A DNA stretch of 64,000 nt from Ancylostoma caninum. Its lineage: Eukaryota > Nematoda > Chromadorea > Rhabditida > Ancylostomatidae. Below, piece by piece: positions 51,091 through 62,198 of this stretch (its first letter is position 1; every line of letters begins with the position of its first letter). Both the position numbers and the translations under genes were made by a program. A model generated the notes under the pieces. It was not told the DNA's origin. It saw only the letters and a list, made by a program, of their open reading frames with translations, and did no database searches. The stretch covers positions 3,386,001 through 3,450,000 of the forward strand of contig JBAJFG010000047.1 in assembly GCA_037903475.1 (NCBI GenBank), written 5' to 3'.

Positions 51091-54000
51091 ATGAGCACCG
51101 CCTACGTCGCCCTCGCCTTTCTCGTCGCTTTCAGCCAAAGGTGGGTTTTACTCACTTAAGAAATAAGCGAATGGTTAAGTTACAGTCAGAAGTGGCCATT
51201 TTCGATGGAAATTCTCACTCAAGAGCCTGATCCCGCTCTTTTTCTTAAATATAGTGAAGTGAAGAATGAGGTTGCAGGTCATGGGCAAGCTTTGAACACG
51301 GACTCCATGGATTTGAAGGTACTGGTTGCTCGCTTCAGTTGAAGTTTGAAAGTTTGAACTTGAAAAAGGCTATCATGACTTATAATAAAGGGCTTAGTCT
51401 GTCACGTGTGTGTGTGCGTGTGTGTGTCAGTCAGTGTGTGTGAAACGAAATTCGAGGGCGTGGCCTAGACCGAAGAAAATGTTCTACACCGGATCCACTG
51501 TTGCTGTAGGAGTGCGCCGGCGTCCAAAAGTGAGGAAACGCCTGGAGTCAGGTCCAACGGTGTGATAAGGATGCGCCGGCGTCCAAAAGTGGGGAAACGC
51601 CTGGAGTCGGGTCCAACGGTGTGATAAGGATGCGCCGGCGTCCAAAAGTGGGGAAACGCCTGGAGTCGGGTCCAACGGTGTGATAAGGGTGCGCCGGCGT
51701 CCAAAAGTGGGGAAACGCCTGGAGTCGGGTCCAACGGTGTGATAAGGGTGCGCCGGCGTCCGAAAGTGGGGAAACGCCTGGAGTCGGGTCCAACGGTGTG
51801 ATAAGGATGCGCCGGCGTCCAAAAGTGGGGAAACGCCTGGAGTCGGGTCCAACGGTGTGATAAGGATGCGCCGGCGTCCAAAAGTGGGGAAACGCCTGGA
51901 GTCGGGTCCAACGGTGTGATAAGGGTGCGCCGGCGTCCAAAAGTGGGGAAACGCCTGGAGTCGGGTCCAACGGTGTGATAAGGGTGCGCCGGCGTGCGGG
52001 TCCAAAAGTGCGGGCGTCCAAAAGTGGGGAAACGCCTGGAGTCGGGTCCAACGGTGTGATAAGGGTGCGCCGGCGTCCAAAAGTGGGGAAACGCCTGGAG
52101 TCGGGTCCAACGGTGTGATAAGGATGCGCCGGCGTCCAAAAGTGGGGAAACGCCTGGAGTCGGGTCCAACGGTGTGATAAGGGTGCGCCGGCGTCCAAAA
52201 GTGGGGAAACGCCTGGAGTCGGGTCCAACGGTGTGATAAGGGTGCGCCGGCGTCCAAAAGTGGGGAAACGCCTGGAGTCGGGTCCAACGGTGTGATAAGG
52301 GTGCGCCGGCGTCCAAAAGTGGGGAAACGCCTGGAGTCGGGTCCAACGGTGTGATAAGGGTGCGCCGGCGTCCAAAGTGGGGAAACGCCTGGAGTCGGGT
52401 CCAACGGTGTGATAAGGGTGCGCCGGCGTCCAAAAGTGGGGAAACGCCTGGAGTCGGGTCCAACGGTGTGATAAGGGTGCGCCGGCGTCCAAAAGTGGGG
52501 AAACGCCTGGAGTCGGGTCCAACGGTGTGATAAGGGTGCGCCGGCGTCCAAAAGTGGGGAAACGCCTGGAGTCGGGTCCAACGGTGTGATAAGGGTGCGC
52601 GCCGGCGTCCAAAAGTGGGGAAACGCCTGGAGTCGGGTCCAACGGTGTGATAAGGATGCGCCGGCGTCCAAAAGTGGGGAAACGCCTGGAGTCGGGTCCA
52701 ACGGTGTGATAAGGATGCGCCGGCGTCCAAAAGTGGGGAAACGCCTGGAGTCGGGTCCAACGGTGTGATAAGGATGCGCCGGCGTCCAAAAGTGGGGAAA
52801 CGCCTGGAGTCGGGTCCAACGGTGTGATAAGGATGCGCCGGCGTCCAAAAGTGGGGAAACGCCTGGAGTCGGGTCCAACGGTGTGATAAGGATGCGCCGG
52901 CGTCCAAAAGTGGGGAAACGCCTGGAGTCGGGTCCAACGGTGTGATAAGGATGCGCCGGCGTCCAAAAGTGGGGAAACGCCTGGAGTCGGGTCCAACGGT
53001 GTGATAAGGATGCGCCGGCGTCCAAAAGTGGGGAAACGCCTGGAGTCGGGTCCAACGGTGTGATAAGGGTGCGCCGGCGTCCAAAAGTGGGGAAACGCCT
53101 GGAGTCGGGTCCAACGGTGTGATAAGGGTGCGCCGGCGTCCAATAGTGGGGAAACGCCTGGAGTCGGGTCCAACGGTGTGATAAGGGTGCGCCGGCGTCC
53201 AAAAGTGGGGAAACGCCTGGAGTCGGGTCCAACGGTGTGATAAGGGTGCGCCGGCGTCCAAAAGTGGGGAAACGCCAGGAATCGGGTCCAACGGTGTGAT
53301 AAGGGTGCGCCGGCGTCCAAAAGTGGGAAAACGCCTGGAGTCGGGTCCAACGGTGTGATAAGGGTGCGCCGGCTCCCACAGGTAATAGGAATTCGCTAGG
53401 CGGGTCTATTTCTGCATGAGGGATACGCTTATCCTGTTTCGGCGGACCCTCCTACCTAAATCACCTAGATGTACATTGTTTCCTTTCATATCCGTGTTCT
53501 CTTCCCATTCCGTTTGTGTCTGAATGAACCACTCTTTCCGTTTATATACACCGGTGGACCCTTCTCACTTGAATTACCACAACAACCAGTTGAGCCTAAA
53601 TCATTTCAAGATAACATTTGCACTGGATCGGTTACACTCAGTTCTTCATGTCCACTAACTCCGCTTGCACGGAAGAGCATAACTTCGTTCCTATGGGGGA
53701 AAGCTACCACCCACGGGGTCAAGGGTTTCTCAGGAGAGCGATAGAACTGCGTGGAAGGATGCAGATCTTATCAATCCATTTACACTTCTGTGTTTGGTTT
53801 CAACGTGCATGTGCAGTATGCGAGCGAAGCGAGCATCAATAGAAGTCTGGAAGTCCGGCGTTAGCCGGACGGCCAGACTGGTTCTCAATAATAAAGCAGG
53901 ATGAGAGATGTGCGCCAATCGTTGTTGGTCTGGTGGTAACTAAAATTCGGTTCCTCAGTTGTGCACATGTGTAAGACCGTTATAGAACCAACGATTTTTG

Positions 54001-54576
54001 AATAATTAGAGAAGAGCCGTCTGTACTTCCGTCAATGAAATTATATCCACGAAGCAATATTTCAGCAGTCCCAATAGAGGAGCATCATCATGAACCTGTC
54101 CTAGCTGCGCCAGTTCCAATCGTACAGGCTGCACCTGCTGTTGTGGAAGCGGCACCGGTGATGACGGCGCCTCCGCCTCCACCTCCCGTTATGCCAATCG
54201 AAGTCGTAAGTTCCACTCACTTACGAGGACTGACTTCTTTCTTAAAAAAATCTGTAAGAAATCGATAATAATCAATTCCCTTAAATTTTCAGCATGAGCA
54301 CCATCACCATGCCCCCGCTGCAGTGCACAACGTTGTTGGCTCTTTCCATAGAGGTGCACAATTTGATAGCTTTCGCTCACTTTTTATCCAACATCGCTCA
54401 TGCGATGAAGTCGGTTGAGGTCAAGCAGTACCTTCATTTTTTTTTCAGAATCTGGCCACATGTCCGACACTGACATGCTCCTCCCATTCAACCGCCGAAG
54501 ACTTGCGATGAAAGCGAAGGCAGCCCGTATGCGCAAAGCTATGCACAAGAAGAAGCATGCTCATAAAAAGAACTAA
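51091..54576 (+). CDS. Secreted His/Ala/Pro-rich, Lys-tailed protein, paralogue B (139 aa)
   Basis: Exons 51091-51140, 51278-51318, 54066-54205, 54293-54353 and 54449-54576 have the same lengths as in gene A (50, 41, 140, 61 and 128 nt) and agreeing phases. Signal peptide MSTAYVALAFLVAFS; the mature protein differs from A by a few substitutions (for example VMTAPPPPPP) and ends KKN. Intron 2 is 2747 bp because a 2509-bp Helitron sits in it; the remaining 238 bp equal intron 2 of gene A. AATAAA lies at 54596-54601. The frame is intact despite the insertion. Confidence 0.8.
51511..53373. repeat. 59-bp minisatellite, about 31-32 units, inside the Helitron
   Basis: Units such as GTGCGCCGGCGTCCAAAAGT followed by GGGGAAACGCCTGGAGTCGG and GTCCAACGGTGTGATAAGG recur at 59-bp steps with very few changes (mainly GGATG/GGGTG). 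One irregular unit with an insertion lies near 51987-52020, a 1-base loss near 52373, and a 2-base gain near 52600. Because 59 is not a multiple of three and the unit lacks stops on the minus strand, three overlapping ~600-codon frames arise; they are artefacts. Confidence 0.97.
53841..53881 (+). terminator. Helitron 3' end with hairpin
   Basis: The 7-bp stem with a 4-nt loop, then GGCCAGACTGG, forms the 3' terminus where Helitron rolling-circle transfer ends. This is a transposition terminator, not a transcription terminator. The same sequence occurs inverted at 61711-61751. Confidence 0.8.
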
Positions 54577-54837
54577 TGCTGGATACGTTGTTATAAATAA
54601 ATATGGTTTTTTCTTTTTCACGTGAGGACTCATAGCTGCTAATGCTCTGTCATAGGAAATATCTTGCGCTTGTGAGCATCAGCGATAGCCAGCCACTTTT
54701 GGTGGACTTCCAGCGCCACCAATATCTGAGGACCCTTGTAAAGGATGGAAATTTGCCTTCGATTGTGCGTGCGGTCTGGTATGAACATGACAAAAGAAGA
54801 GGCTAGAACGGACGTATTTCAGAGCGCCTCAGTTCTA

Positions 54838-55095
54838 CAGTGGACGTCAATGGCGTTGGCCCATCCGCGGCCTTGAGAAGGACGTTGTGCAACCGCGCTG
54901 CGCGCGCCGTATCCTATGTATTTTGCTGCTGTTATGCAATTTCTAGCAGCTTTTCCACCTGACTCTAAGGATTTTCGAGCGAATCGGGAAGAAAAGACAC
55001 CCTTGAAATAGCATTTCTGCGGCGACGACACCGATCCAGGCGCGCGCGGCGCGGTCACACTGCGTCCATCTCGAGGCCGCGATTGCCGTACACTG
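54838..55095. mobile_element. MITE (258 bp) downstream of gene B
   Basis: Ends CAGTGGACGTCAATG and (inverted) CAGTGTACGGCAATCG continue as imperfect inverted arms of about 60-70 bp (CGCGGCCTTGAGAAGGACG against CGCGGCCTCGAGATGGACG), flanked by TA at 54836-54837 and 55096-55097. No coding capacity. Confidence 0.8.
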
Positions 55096-55097
55096 TA

Positions 55098-56216
55098 TGT
55101 TCACCGCCTCTCATTTCCACAGATTCTGTAACTAACAAATGATTCAAAGACACCATATCCATGATCAGACTTAATTCATATCACTAGTCTTCATAACAAA
55201 TCTTTACAATACAAAGTCAGCAATCCTTACTGAGAACCCGTATTTTTGAAGCGGGAAAATGAAGCCTTTTATAGGTTTTTCCTTGCTTCGCATTTGGTGT
55301 CCCACTCTAACGTGTTACACTGGATACTATTTATAGTGAAATGAACGCGAATTCCAAATTATGAGACGAAGTATGAAAAGGACTCGCTTACGTTGTTAGT
55401 GGGCAACACACTCTCACAGTTCACTGGGAGTTCGAAGTTTGTTCAAAGAGAAGCTCAAAGGGAGGAGTATGAACGTAGAGGATGTAGCCATCGAAGATAG
55501 AGGACTTTAGCTATTACGTTTAGAGCTCAATGATGCTGGAAAGAATACTGAACAAATCCCAGCGCAATTTAAGAGCTGCAAAACTCAGTGGCGTAGTGGA
55601 AATAGCGAAAAAAGTGGCAGTGTATGCGGTGGGAGACAAAATGTTGTAGACAACTTTATACATTTCATGCAAATTATGTAGGGCTTCCTTTACGAAGGGA
55701 GTAATCTTTGAAAGAGTTATGTACGTTACATTAGCTGTAGAACCTCATTTCTCCCGACAGTGCTCATCAATTAACGTGCATGGCTAACCTGTTCAAAGGA
55801 TTCGTTTGCTACTGGACCATCAACAGCAAGGTGTACTGGCTAGCTTTCAAACGTGGAAATGGTGAGGGTCTGATCCTCTTAGAATGCCTGAGTGTGCAGT
55901 AAATGAAAAAAATGAAGGTGCTACAGAGCTTTAACTAATAGGAGTTTACATTTTTAATTCACGCGAACGAAATAAGACTGATGGAATCTTCAGCTGGCTC
56001 AGAAAAAGCTCGCAAGCAAAATTAAAAGAAATCTGGGAGGCTAAATATTATCAAATTGCGAGGGCATGCACAGGTGCATGAATGAAGAGGAGGAGGTTAG
56101 CCGCGAAACGTCATTGGAACTAAATATTGAAAAAGACGAAGAAATGCAATAAAAACACAAAATATACGAAAAGGTAGTCTCAGTCAGCCAACATCGAAAA
56201 TCCAGCCCGAATATGT
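55098..56216. other. Intergenic, no supported gene
   Basis: AT-rich sequence with short frames only and no recognisable domain. Confidence 0.5.
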
Positions 56217-57053
56217 ATGTATGTCATGCCAGCTACGAATCCTTTTCGTCCTGGACCCTCTAAGTCCGCGATCCATCCCGGACTCCATCGCCGCAATCCC
56301 ATCACAATCTTGAACATGGTTGCCAAAATTTTAGTACTAGCTGCCGTACTCGGATTTGCTCGGGTGTTTTACTACACTGGCTACATCACACTGCTGAGGC
56401 CAATTACTATCACCAACAAATTCATCAAAATCCCCATAATTTTGGTGATCAGCATGTTAGCGAAGCCCAGTTGGCCCTCTCCCATCGACTTGTGGGCGAA
56501 GAGTTAGCAAAGCTATTTCGTTGACATTGAATCGATGTATTCGTACAAAGTGGTTGCCATATTCATACTTAGCTTATCGAGGAACCCCAGGAGAGATGTC
56601 TTCACCGCTCCATTGGACGGAAGAGCCGGAAATCAATAAAGTTGATAATTCGTTATTTCGTGCAAAATGGTTGTCATATTCGTGTTCAGCGTATGGAGAA
56701 ACCTCAGAAGACATGTCTTTGTCCGTCTCCGTGCGAAAATGGAAAAGTTGGTGAAACCAATAAATCAATATTTCGTGCAAAATGGTTGTCATACTCAGGA
56801 ACCCCAGAAGACATGTCCCCACCGCCTCCCGGGCAAAAATAAAGAAAAATCAATAAAATCGATACAATCAATAAATCAATCAATATTCCCAGGTGCAAAG
56901 TCGCCTATAACCTCCATCGGCCCCTGACGGACCTGGGACCTGCACGCAAAGTTTGGTCCGGATCGGTTCACCCTCCGCGATTTCTATAAGTAACGTACAA
57001 ACGTACAAACGTACAAACAAACACACACAAATTTTCATTTTTATATATACAGA
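56217..57053 (-). repeat. Dispersed repeat with ~112-bp tandem units, inverted copy
   Basis: Read on the minus strand from 57053: TCTGTATATATAAAAATGAA preceded by A, a GT/GTAC-rich stretch, GAAATCGCGGAG, GGGCCGATGGAGGTTATAGGC, then about three units around CGTGCAAAATGGTTGTCATA on the plus strand (near 56545, 56660 and 56772). This is the same order as 49479-50256. The left boundary is a guess. The 5' TC after an A would fit a Helitron start. Confidence 0.65.
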
Positions 57054-57687
57054 TGACTCCTTCCTGGACCTGGATACGATAGGGCACGTCCTTCGCTTTT
57101 CGTTACCCCTGCTATGAGTCCTCACTTGCCTACAGCCGTGTGGACAGCCTATTCGTCGACTGAAGGTTTTTCTCTTTTTTAGCTGCTTCCGTGTTTAGGA
57201 TGGTATTCGTATCAAGCTGCGGCCAATGTCACTGATTTGATTACTCAATCCCGAGCTAGCGTCCTTGAAAAATTCTTCTGAAAAAAGTGATTTTTCTTCT
57301 GTTTCACACTCATTTACTGCAGCACTCGCGTTCACAAACATGAGATTTTTTCCAAGGCTAAGTTTTAAAAGATCAGCTGTGTTGTGCATACTACTGTCTG
57401 GTAATTGTTGTTCTTTCATTAGAAAGATTATTTGAGAGATAAGATAATAATCAACATCTGAATTTTCACCAGTGGAGACTGCACGACTGCACGGCTAGCA
57501 TTCTACCATGGGAGAGTAAGTGAGTAGTGGTAAAACCTATTTTTACTCGGAACAAAGTATAAAGTATTAGTTTTTCTTCTGAGCTGATGTTCACAAGTAC
57601 AAGATACGTATTCCCCATGACAGAGCATCAGTGCTGAGGAACTTCGCGTGAAAAAACCTATATTTATTTATAGCAACGTATCCCGCA

Positions 57688-58592
57688 TTAGTTCTTTTTA
57701 TGAGCGTGCTTTTTCTTGTGCATAGTTTTGCGCATACGGGCTGCCTTCGCTTTCATCGCAAGTCTTCGGCGGTTGAATGGGAGGAGCATGTCGGTGTCGG
57801 ACATGTGGCCGGACTCTGAAAAAGAGAGAAATTAGCTTTGAGTGATGTCGGATCAGAACTGAAAGAAAGCTACCTCTGTGGAAGGAGCCAACAACGTTGT
57901 GGACTTCAGCGGGGGGATGGTGATGATGCTCATGCTGAAAATTTATGAGGAATCGATAACTTCGCTTATTTGCAGTCCTTTTGGGAGATCAGATCTCGCG
58001 AGTGGATAGAACTTACGACTTCGATGGGCATAACGGCAGGTGGAGGCGGTGGCGCCGCCATCACCGGTGCCGCTTCCACAGCAGCAGGTGCAGCTTGTAC
58101 GACAGGAACCGGCGCGGCTAAGAGAGGTTCATGATGATGCTCCATTGGGATTGCTGAACGATTTCGTCTTACAATTAGATGAAATCACACCGAAGGAAGT
58201 ACAGGCGACGCTCTTATAATTATTCGGAAATCAATTTTTCCTACTCAGAGGCCTACATAAGCACAACTAAGGAACCGATTATCAATTACCACTAGATTAG
58301 CAAACATCCCTCATTTCGCTGCATAAATGAATAAAGCTGCTCTCTCGAACTGCTATGTCTTGAAGTTCGAATGAAGCAAATAACGAGTACCTTCGAATCC
58401 ATGGAGTCCATGCTCAAAGCTTGCCTGTGACCTGAAAATTTCTACTCCGTTTCGGTGTAGACCAAAAGGTAGCCACCTTTTTGCTCGTTTTTCTACTGTA
58501 ACTTCATTTTTACATTATTGCGTATAGGTTAGAGAAACGCACCTTTGACTGAAGGCAACAAGGAAGGCCAGAACGAGGTAGGCAGTGCTCAT
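57688..58592 (-). CDS. Secreted His/Ala/Pro-rich, Lys-tailed protein, paralogue C (138 aa)
   Basis: Minus-strand exons 58543-58592, 58391-58431, 58017-58153, 57874-57934 and 57688-57815 (50, 41, 137, 61 and 128 nt) keep the phases of genes A and B. One codon is missing from exon 3 (EHHHEP instead of EEHHHEP), and substitutions (for example HHHHPPAEV) make it the most diverged copy. The last exon is nearly identical in all three. Signal peptide MSTAYLVLAFLVAFS. Poly(A) signal AATAAA (complement of 57663-57668). It is oriented against gene B. Confidence 0.8.
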
Positions 58593-58627
58593 TGTTGCAA
58601 GTGATGCCTACTTTTCACCAGAGTCAC

Positions 58628-58635
58628 TATTTATA
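58628..58635 (-). promoter_or_regulatory. TATA box of secreted-protein gene C
   Basis: TATAAATA on the minus strand starts 43 bp before the ATG, as in genes A and B, followed by AGTG and GCATCACTTGCA. Confidence 0.8.
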
Positions 58636-58799
58636 CGATTTCCTTCCTTTTCAACCCATTTCGCGAGTAATTAAAAACCGTGAGTGAACGAGCACTTCAA
58701 AGAATGTGGTGATACACCTCCAAAGAACTTTTGAACGTTTCAAATGCACTTTTTCACATTAATACAGTGAAAACTGCTGCAAATTTCCTCCCAGAAAGT

Positions 58800-58869
58800 G
58801 CAAAAGTCTATCCCGCAGTGTTAGCGAGTGTTAGCAAACCCTCGCTAACACTGCGGGATAGACTTTTGC
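58800..58869. repeat. Perfect hairpin (29-bp arms, 12-nt loop)
   Basis: GCAAAAGTCTATCCCGCAGT...at 58800-58828 is the exact reverse complement of 58841-58869. The loop starts with another copy of TGTTAGC, which also occurs in the arm. It lies about 170 bp upstream of the TATA box of gene C. Confidence 0.95.
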
Positions 58870-61073
58870 AAAAAATAAGGCGGTGGTGATTTTTCAATAC
58901 CACTTTCATTACTGCTACATGATAAGCCCAATATCACTATATTGCTCAATAATCTGCAAAGAAAAACAATCAGTGCTACAAATTCCGGGTGCTTCTAAAA
59001 ATATGCCATCGAAAGGGGGAGAAAAAACGACAACACACATCGATGAACCATCAGTGCTGGTCTTCATACTTTTTTTGGCCTCCCATGGCACATTGTCTGA
59101 TTTTTCTAGGTATCTAGTTATCTTAATCTGCACTGATTAACCGGGAGTAACGTGCAATCAATATACAGATCATTAATCTTCAATCCAAGTAGTCTATCCA
59201 GTCGACATCGAACCAGTCAATTGGCAAAAAACATATGGAGTGGTAGAACTATCATACAATGACATGGATGGGGCCACTGGGGTCTATATAATGTCGCCGA
59301 TAAAAAAAATGCGAGAGATCATCAAAGTGGGCTTCACAGCCAATTGACTCAAGGTCAGTTTCGAGATAACTTTGGTGTCGATGTAGATATTATAATAGTC
59401 CCACTGGTTGAGAAGCTATGAATTATACTCTGATCACTCATTTTACGCCTTCTCCTCAGAATGAAGTTCCGAGCAGAACTTCGTTTCATTGAATTCGACG
59501 CTCACGGCGATGCTCTAGACTGAAACCATATGAAAATTCCCAAAAAAGTGCCACAACTCACGGTTTCTATAGACCACTATTGGTTCAACGTTTGCGGATT
59601 TGAGGTGTCTATGCTTTCAAATTATGCTATAGTGCGCGCATCGAACGCTTTCTTTTGGGGTGTCGTAGAACTCGCATTGCGAGTGCTGCACATAGTACGC
59701 CTTATAAGGTGGACGATGGTTTCAAGAAGTATTCTTTAATTGTATGCATCCGCGCGAATCGCCCATCTTTGTTCATTATGCACCCGAGCAGCATTTGTCA
59801 GCTCAAGCACGTTTTTCGGCAGCTACCGTAATCCTCAAATATTGGATCCCATATTTTGCGATAGAGCTTACAGCGAGTTGTGATACATGAAATACGTGCT
59901 ACACAGATGGTATGCATTACAGAGAGCAGGAGATTTGTAAGGGCAAAATTTTGACCGGACCTTGCCTTTTGAGGCTATTGCGCATATTGCAGTACTGCTT
60001 TTTTCTTCCTTAACAAGCTTGTGTAGCTTCGCCAGCTGATAGGATGTTCTTATGTCGAGGAGCGAGAGAATCCACAGACGGAAGTATCCCCAGACCTCGC
60101 CAGTTCAAAATGAATAAAAATGAACCGGCGATATAAGAGATAGGGACCGTGGAACTAATACGTATCGATTGCCACGTTGCATCGCCATGGATCGCTGCCA
60201 AACGGAGCTCATCACCCGTACTCTCGAAGATGTGCCCAAAATAAACTGGCGATGTGAGTGATAGCTATAGTGGAATCGATGCCTATCGATCGTCACGCCC
60301 CATCTGTTATCATCCTTCCAACGTCTGGGGTCTCCTCATTCACTTTACCCATTTGGCGATCGCCACGATTGCTGTCGAAGTTTGGGGATACTCTAAAGGC
60401 AGCACTTTTAGAATATTTCACACTAAAGTGAGTATAGTGTGATTACTAGAAGATCACAGCGGTATGTAAAATACCAGGAACTGCCACCTATTTAAGACGA
60501 TATTCCTGTGGACGTTGGTGACAATGTGAACGTGGTCGTGTTTCGCCAGGGCACCCAAAGTCAATCATTTGCGTATGCGTCCATGGCGTTCGCGTGGCAG
60601 GACTCACGAATGTCAAGAGGCGCGCTGTGGAACGCATGAAGGGCAGCACCCATCTTTCATGGTTTGGTTTCACGCATGGTTTCACGTCTCATGTCTCATC
60701 ATCTCATGTTCTGGCTCCCTTAGAACCTCGCAAAATGACGAGATCTCTGAAATGAAGATTTCCTTGAGTGCTGCCTTTAAGCATGTTGAACAGAAACGAG
60801 CCATTCTAATCTTGGTTATTATCGGCACTCGTTAGTTAGTTCTAAGTTATCACTTCATAATTTCTCTACCTTTCTTTATTCCTCCACTCGGGACATAAAA
60901 ATGCAATTTTTAGAGATGAAAAAAAAACCGTTCAATTCACTTAGCACATCAGAGCATCCTGTGTATACGGAAATTGGCAAATTTGCTCACCTCTCTACAA
61001 GCGTTGCCTACGTGTTCGTGAATGGCAGTAGGGAGTAAGCAAACAGAATCACTCTCTGATATGGGCTGGAAGC
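58870..61073. other. Intergenic with a diverged ~120-bp direct duplication
   Basis: Segments near 60126-60184 and 60247-60306 (CxGGCGATxTxAGxGATAG...TATCGATxGxCACG) are similar in direct orientation. Frames near 59530-59739 and 60569-60835 are open but unrecognised. Confidence 0.5.
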
Positions 61074-61132
61074 TTTATATATGCATCGGTCGGTGATGGC
61101 TGACCCATTCTTATTGAGTACACAGTCCGACG

Positions 61133-61533
61133 ATGTTCTTCTTCAAAAAAGCAGGCAGACGAAGAAGTGATGGCCAAGGTTCGATGTGTGGCTATGCTCA
61201 CACAAATGAATCGCGTACTTTGTAAAAAAAAGTGTGTTCAGATGCAACGAAGCTTGAGCTTACACAGAGAGAAGACGCACCGTGAGTTCTACTCGAATGA
61301 AAGTCTTGTGAACCAAAACTAGAGAACATCTTCCGAACCAAAACTATTTTCTCAGAAGACCATTCCTTCACAGGTCACGCATGGCTAGAAGAAGGACAAG
61401 ACGAAGGGTTCGGAGGAATAAATCTAGAACTATTGAAGAAGGTTCACGAAAGGTTGTCCGGAAGCGAACTGGACAAACAGTGTTAGTTCCTCTTAGGCCA
61501 ATAGAACCAGATGTGTCACATTTTTTGTTCTAA
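61133..61533 (+). CDS. Putative small Arg-rich basic protein (88 aa, 2 exons)
   Basis: Exon 61133-61221 (MFFFKKAGRRRSDGQGSMCG then YAHTNESRT) joins in phase across an intron 61222-61355 (GTAAAA...TTTTCTCAG) to 61356-61533, giving SRMARRRTRRRVRRNKSRT, then IEEGSRKVVRKRTGQTVLV and a TAA. A TATATA-type box lies at 61074-61083, about 50 bp upstream. The composition recalls nuclear basic or sperm-type proteins, but I recognise no family. The alternative frame of exon 2 (GHAWLEEGQDEGFGG) is also open and protein-like, so the frame is uncertain. Confidence 0.35.
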
Positions 61534-61710
61534 CTGAAGATTTTTAGAGAAGAAGAAGCGTCGGTACAACAAAAGTGAGTTCAACAAAAGCAGTGTTCAA
61601 ATGTTTCACTGCGAAGATTATTTCTCTCGCGCGCCTGGCGTATTAGCTATGGAAGCATCTATGACAGCACAGACGCTTCTGGTGCAAGCGCCCTAAACTT
61701 TTGTTTCTAA

Positions 61711-62198
61711 CCAGTCTGGCCGTCCGGCTAACGCCGGACTTCCAGGCTTCTATTGATGCTCGCTTCGGTCGCATAATGTACGTTGAGAGCAAACACAAAA
61801 GTGTAAATGGATTGATAAAATCTGTATCCTTCCACGCAGTTCTATCGCTCTCTTGAGAAGCCTTTGACCCCGTAGGGGGTAGCTTTCTCTCATATGAACG
61901 AAGTTATCCTCTCCCATATGAGCGAGGTTAGTCCCCGTGAAGAATTGAGTGTAACCAATTTAGTGCAAATGTTAGCTTGAAATGATTTAGGCTTAATTGT
62001 TGTTGTGGTAATTCAAGTGATAAGGGTCCACCGGTGTATATGAACGGGAAGGAAGGAGTGGTTTATTTAGATACAAACGGAATGGGAATAGAACCCTAAT
62101 ACGAAAGGAGACAATGTACATCTAGATGATTTTGATAAGAGGGTCCGCCGAAACAATGTAAGCGTACCCTCATGCAGAAATACATCCGCCTAGCGAAT
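61711..62198 (-). mobile_element. Helitron 3' region, inverted relative of the gene B element
   Basis: The reverse complement aligns with 53391-53881, about 85-90% by eye, including the hairpin and the terminal CTGG|T. Similarity stops near 62198. The 59-bp minisatellite of the gene B element is absent at the expected place, and a 5' end was not found, so this copy is diverged or truncated. Confidence 0.8.

Larger units (their letters stand above)
51373..53881 (+). mobile_element. Non-autonomous Helitron (2509 bp) in intron 2 of gene B
   Basis: The element begins TCATGACTTATAATAAAG directly after an A and ends CTGG directly before a T. A perfect 7-bp-stem hairpin, GTCCGGC-GTTA-GCCGGAC (53853-53870), lies 11 nt from the 3' end. 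These are the Helitron hallmarks (5' TC, 3' hairpin plus CTRR, A|T target, no target duplication). Gene A provides the empty site: CTA|TTCTCAAT there corresponds to CTA before and TTCTCAAT after the element. No Rep/helicase is encoded. A GT-rich stretch follows the 5' end, then a 59-bp minisatellite. Confidence 0.9.

Noticed and set aside
51511..53373. CRISPR-like array
   Set aside because: Units are contiguous at 59 bp with no unique spacers, and the context is a eukaryotic intron.
51465..53379. Three overlapping minus-strand open frames of about 600 codons
   Set aside because: They run through the 59-bp minisatellite. The unit lacks stops in all minus-strand frames and 59 is not a multiple of three, so all three frames are open by construction.
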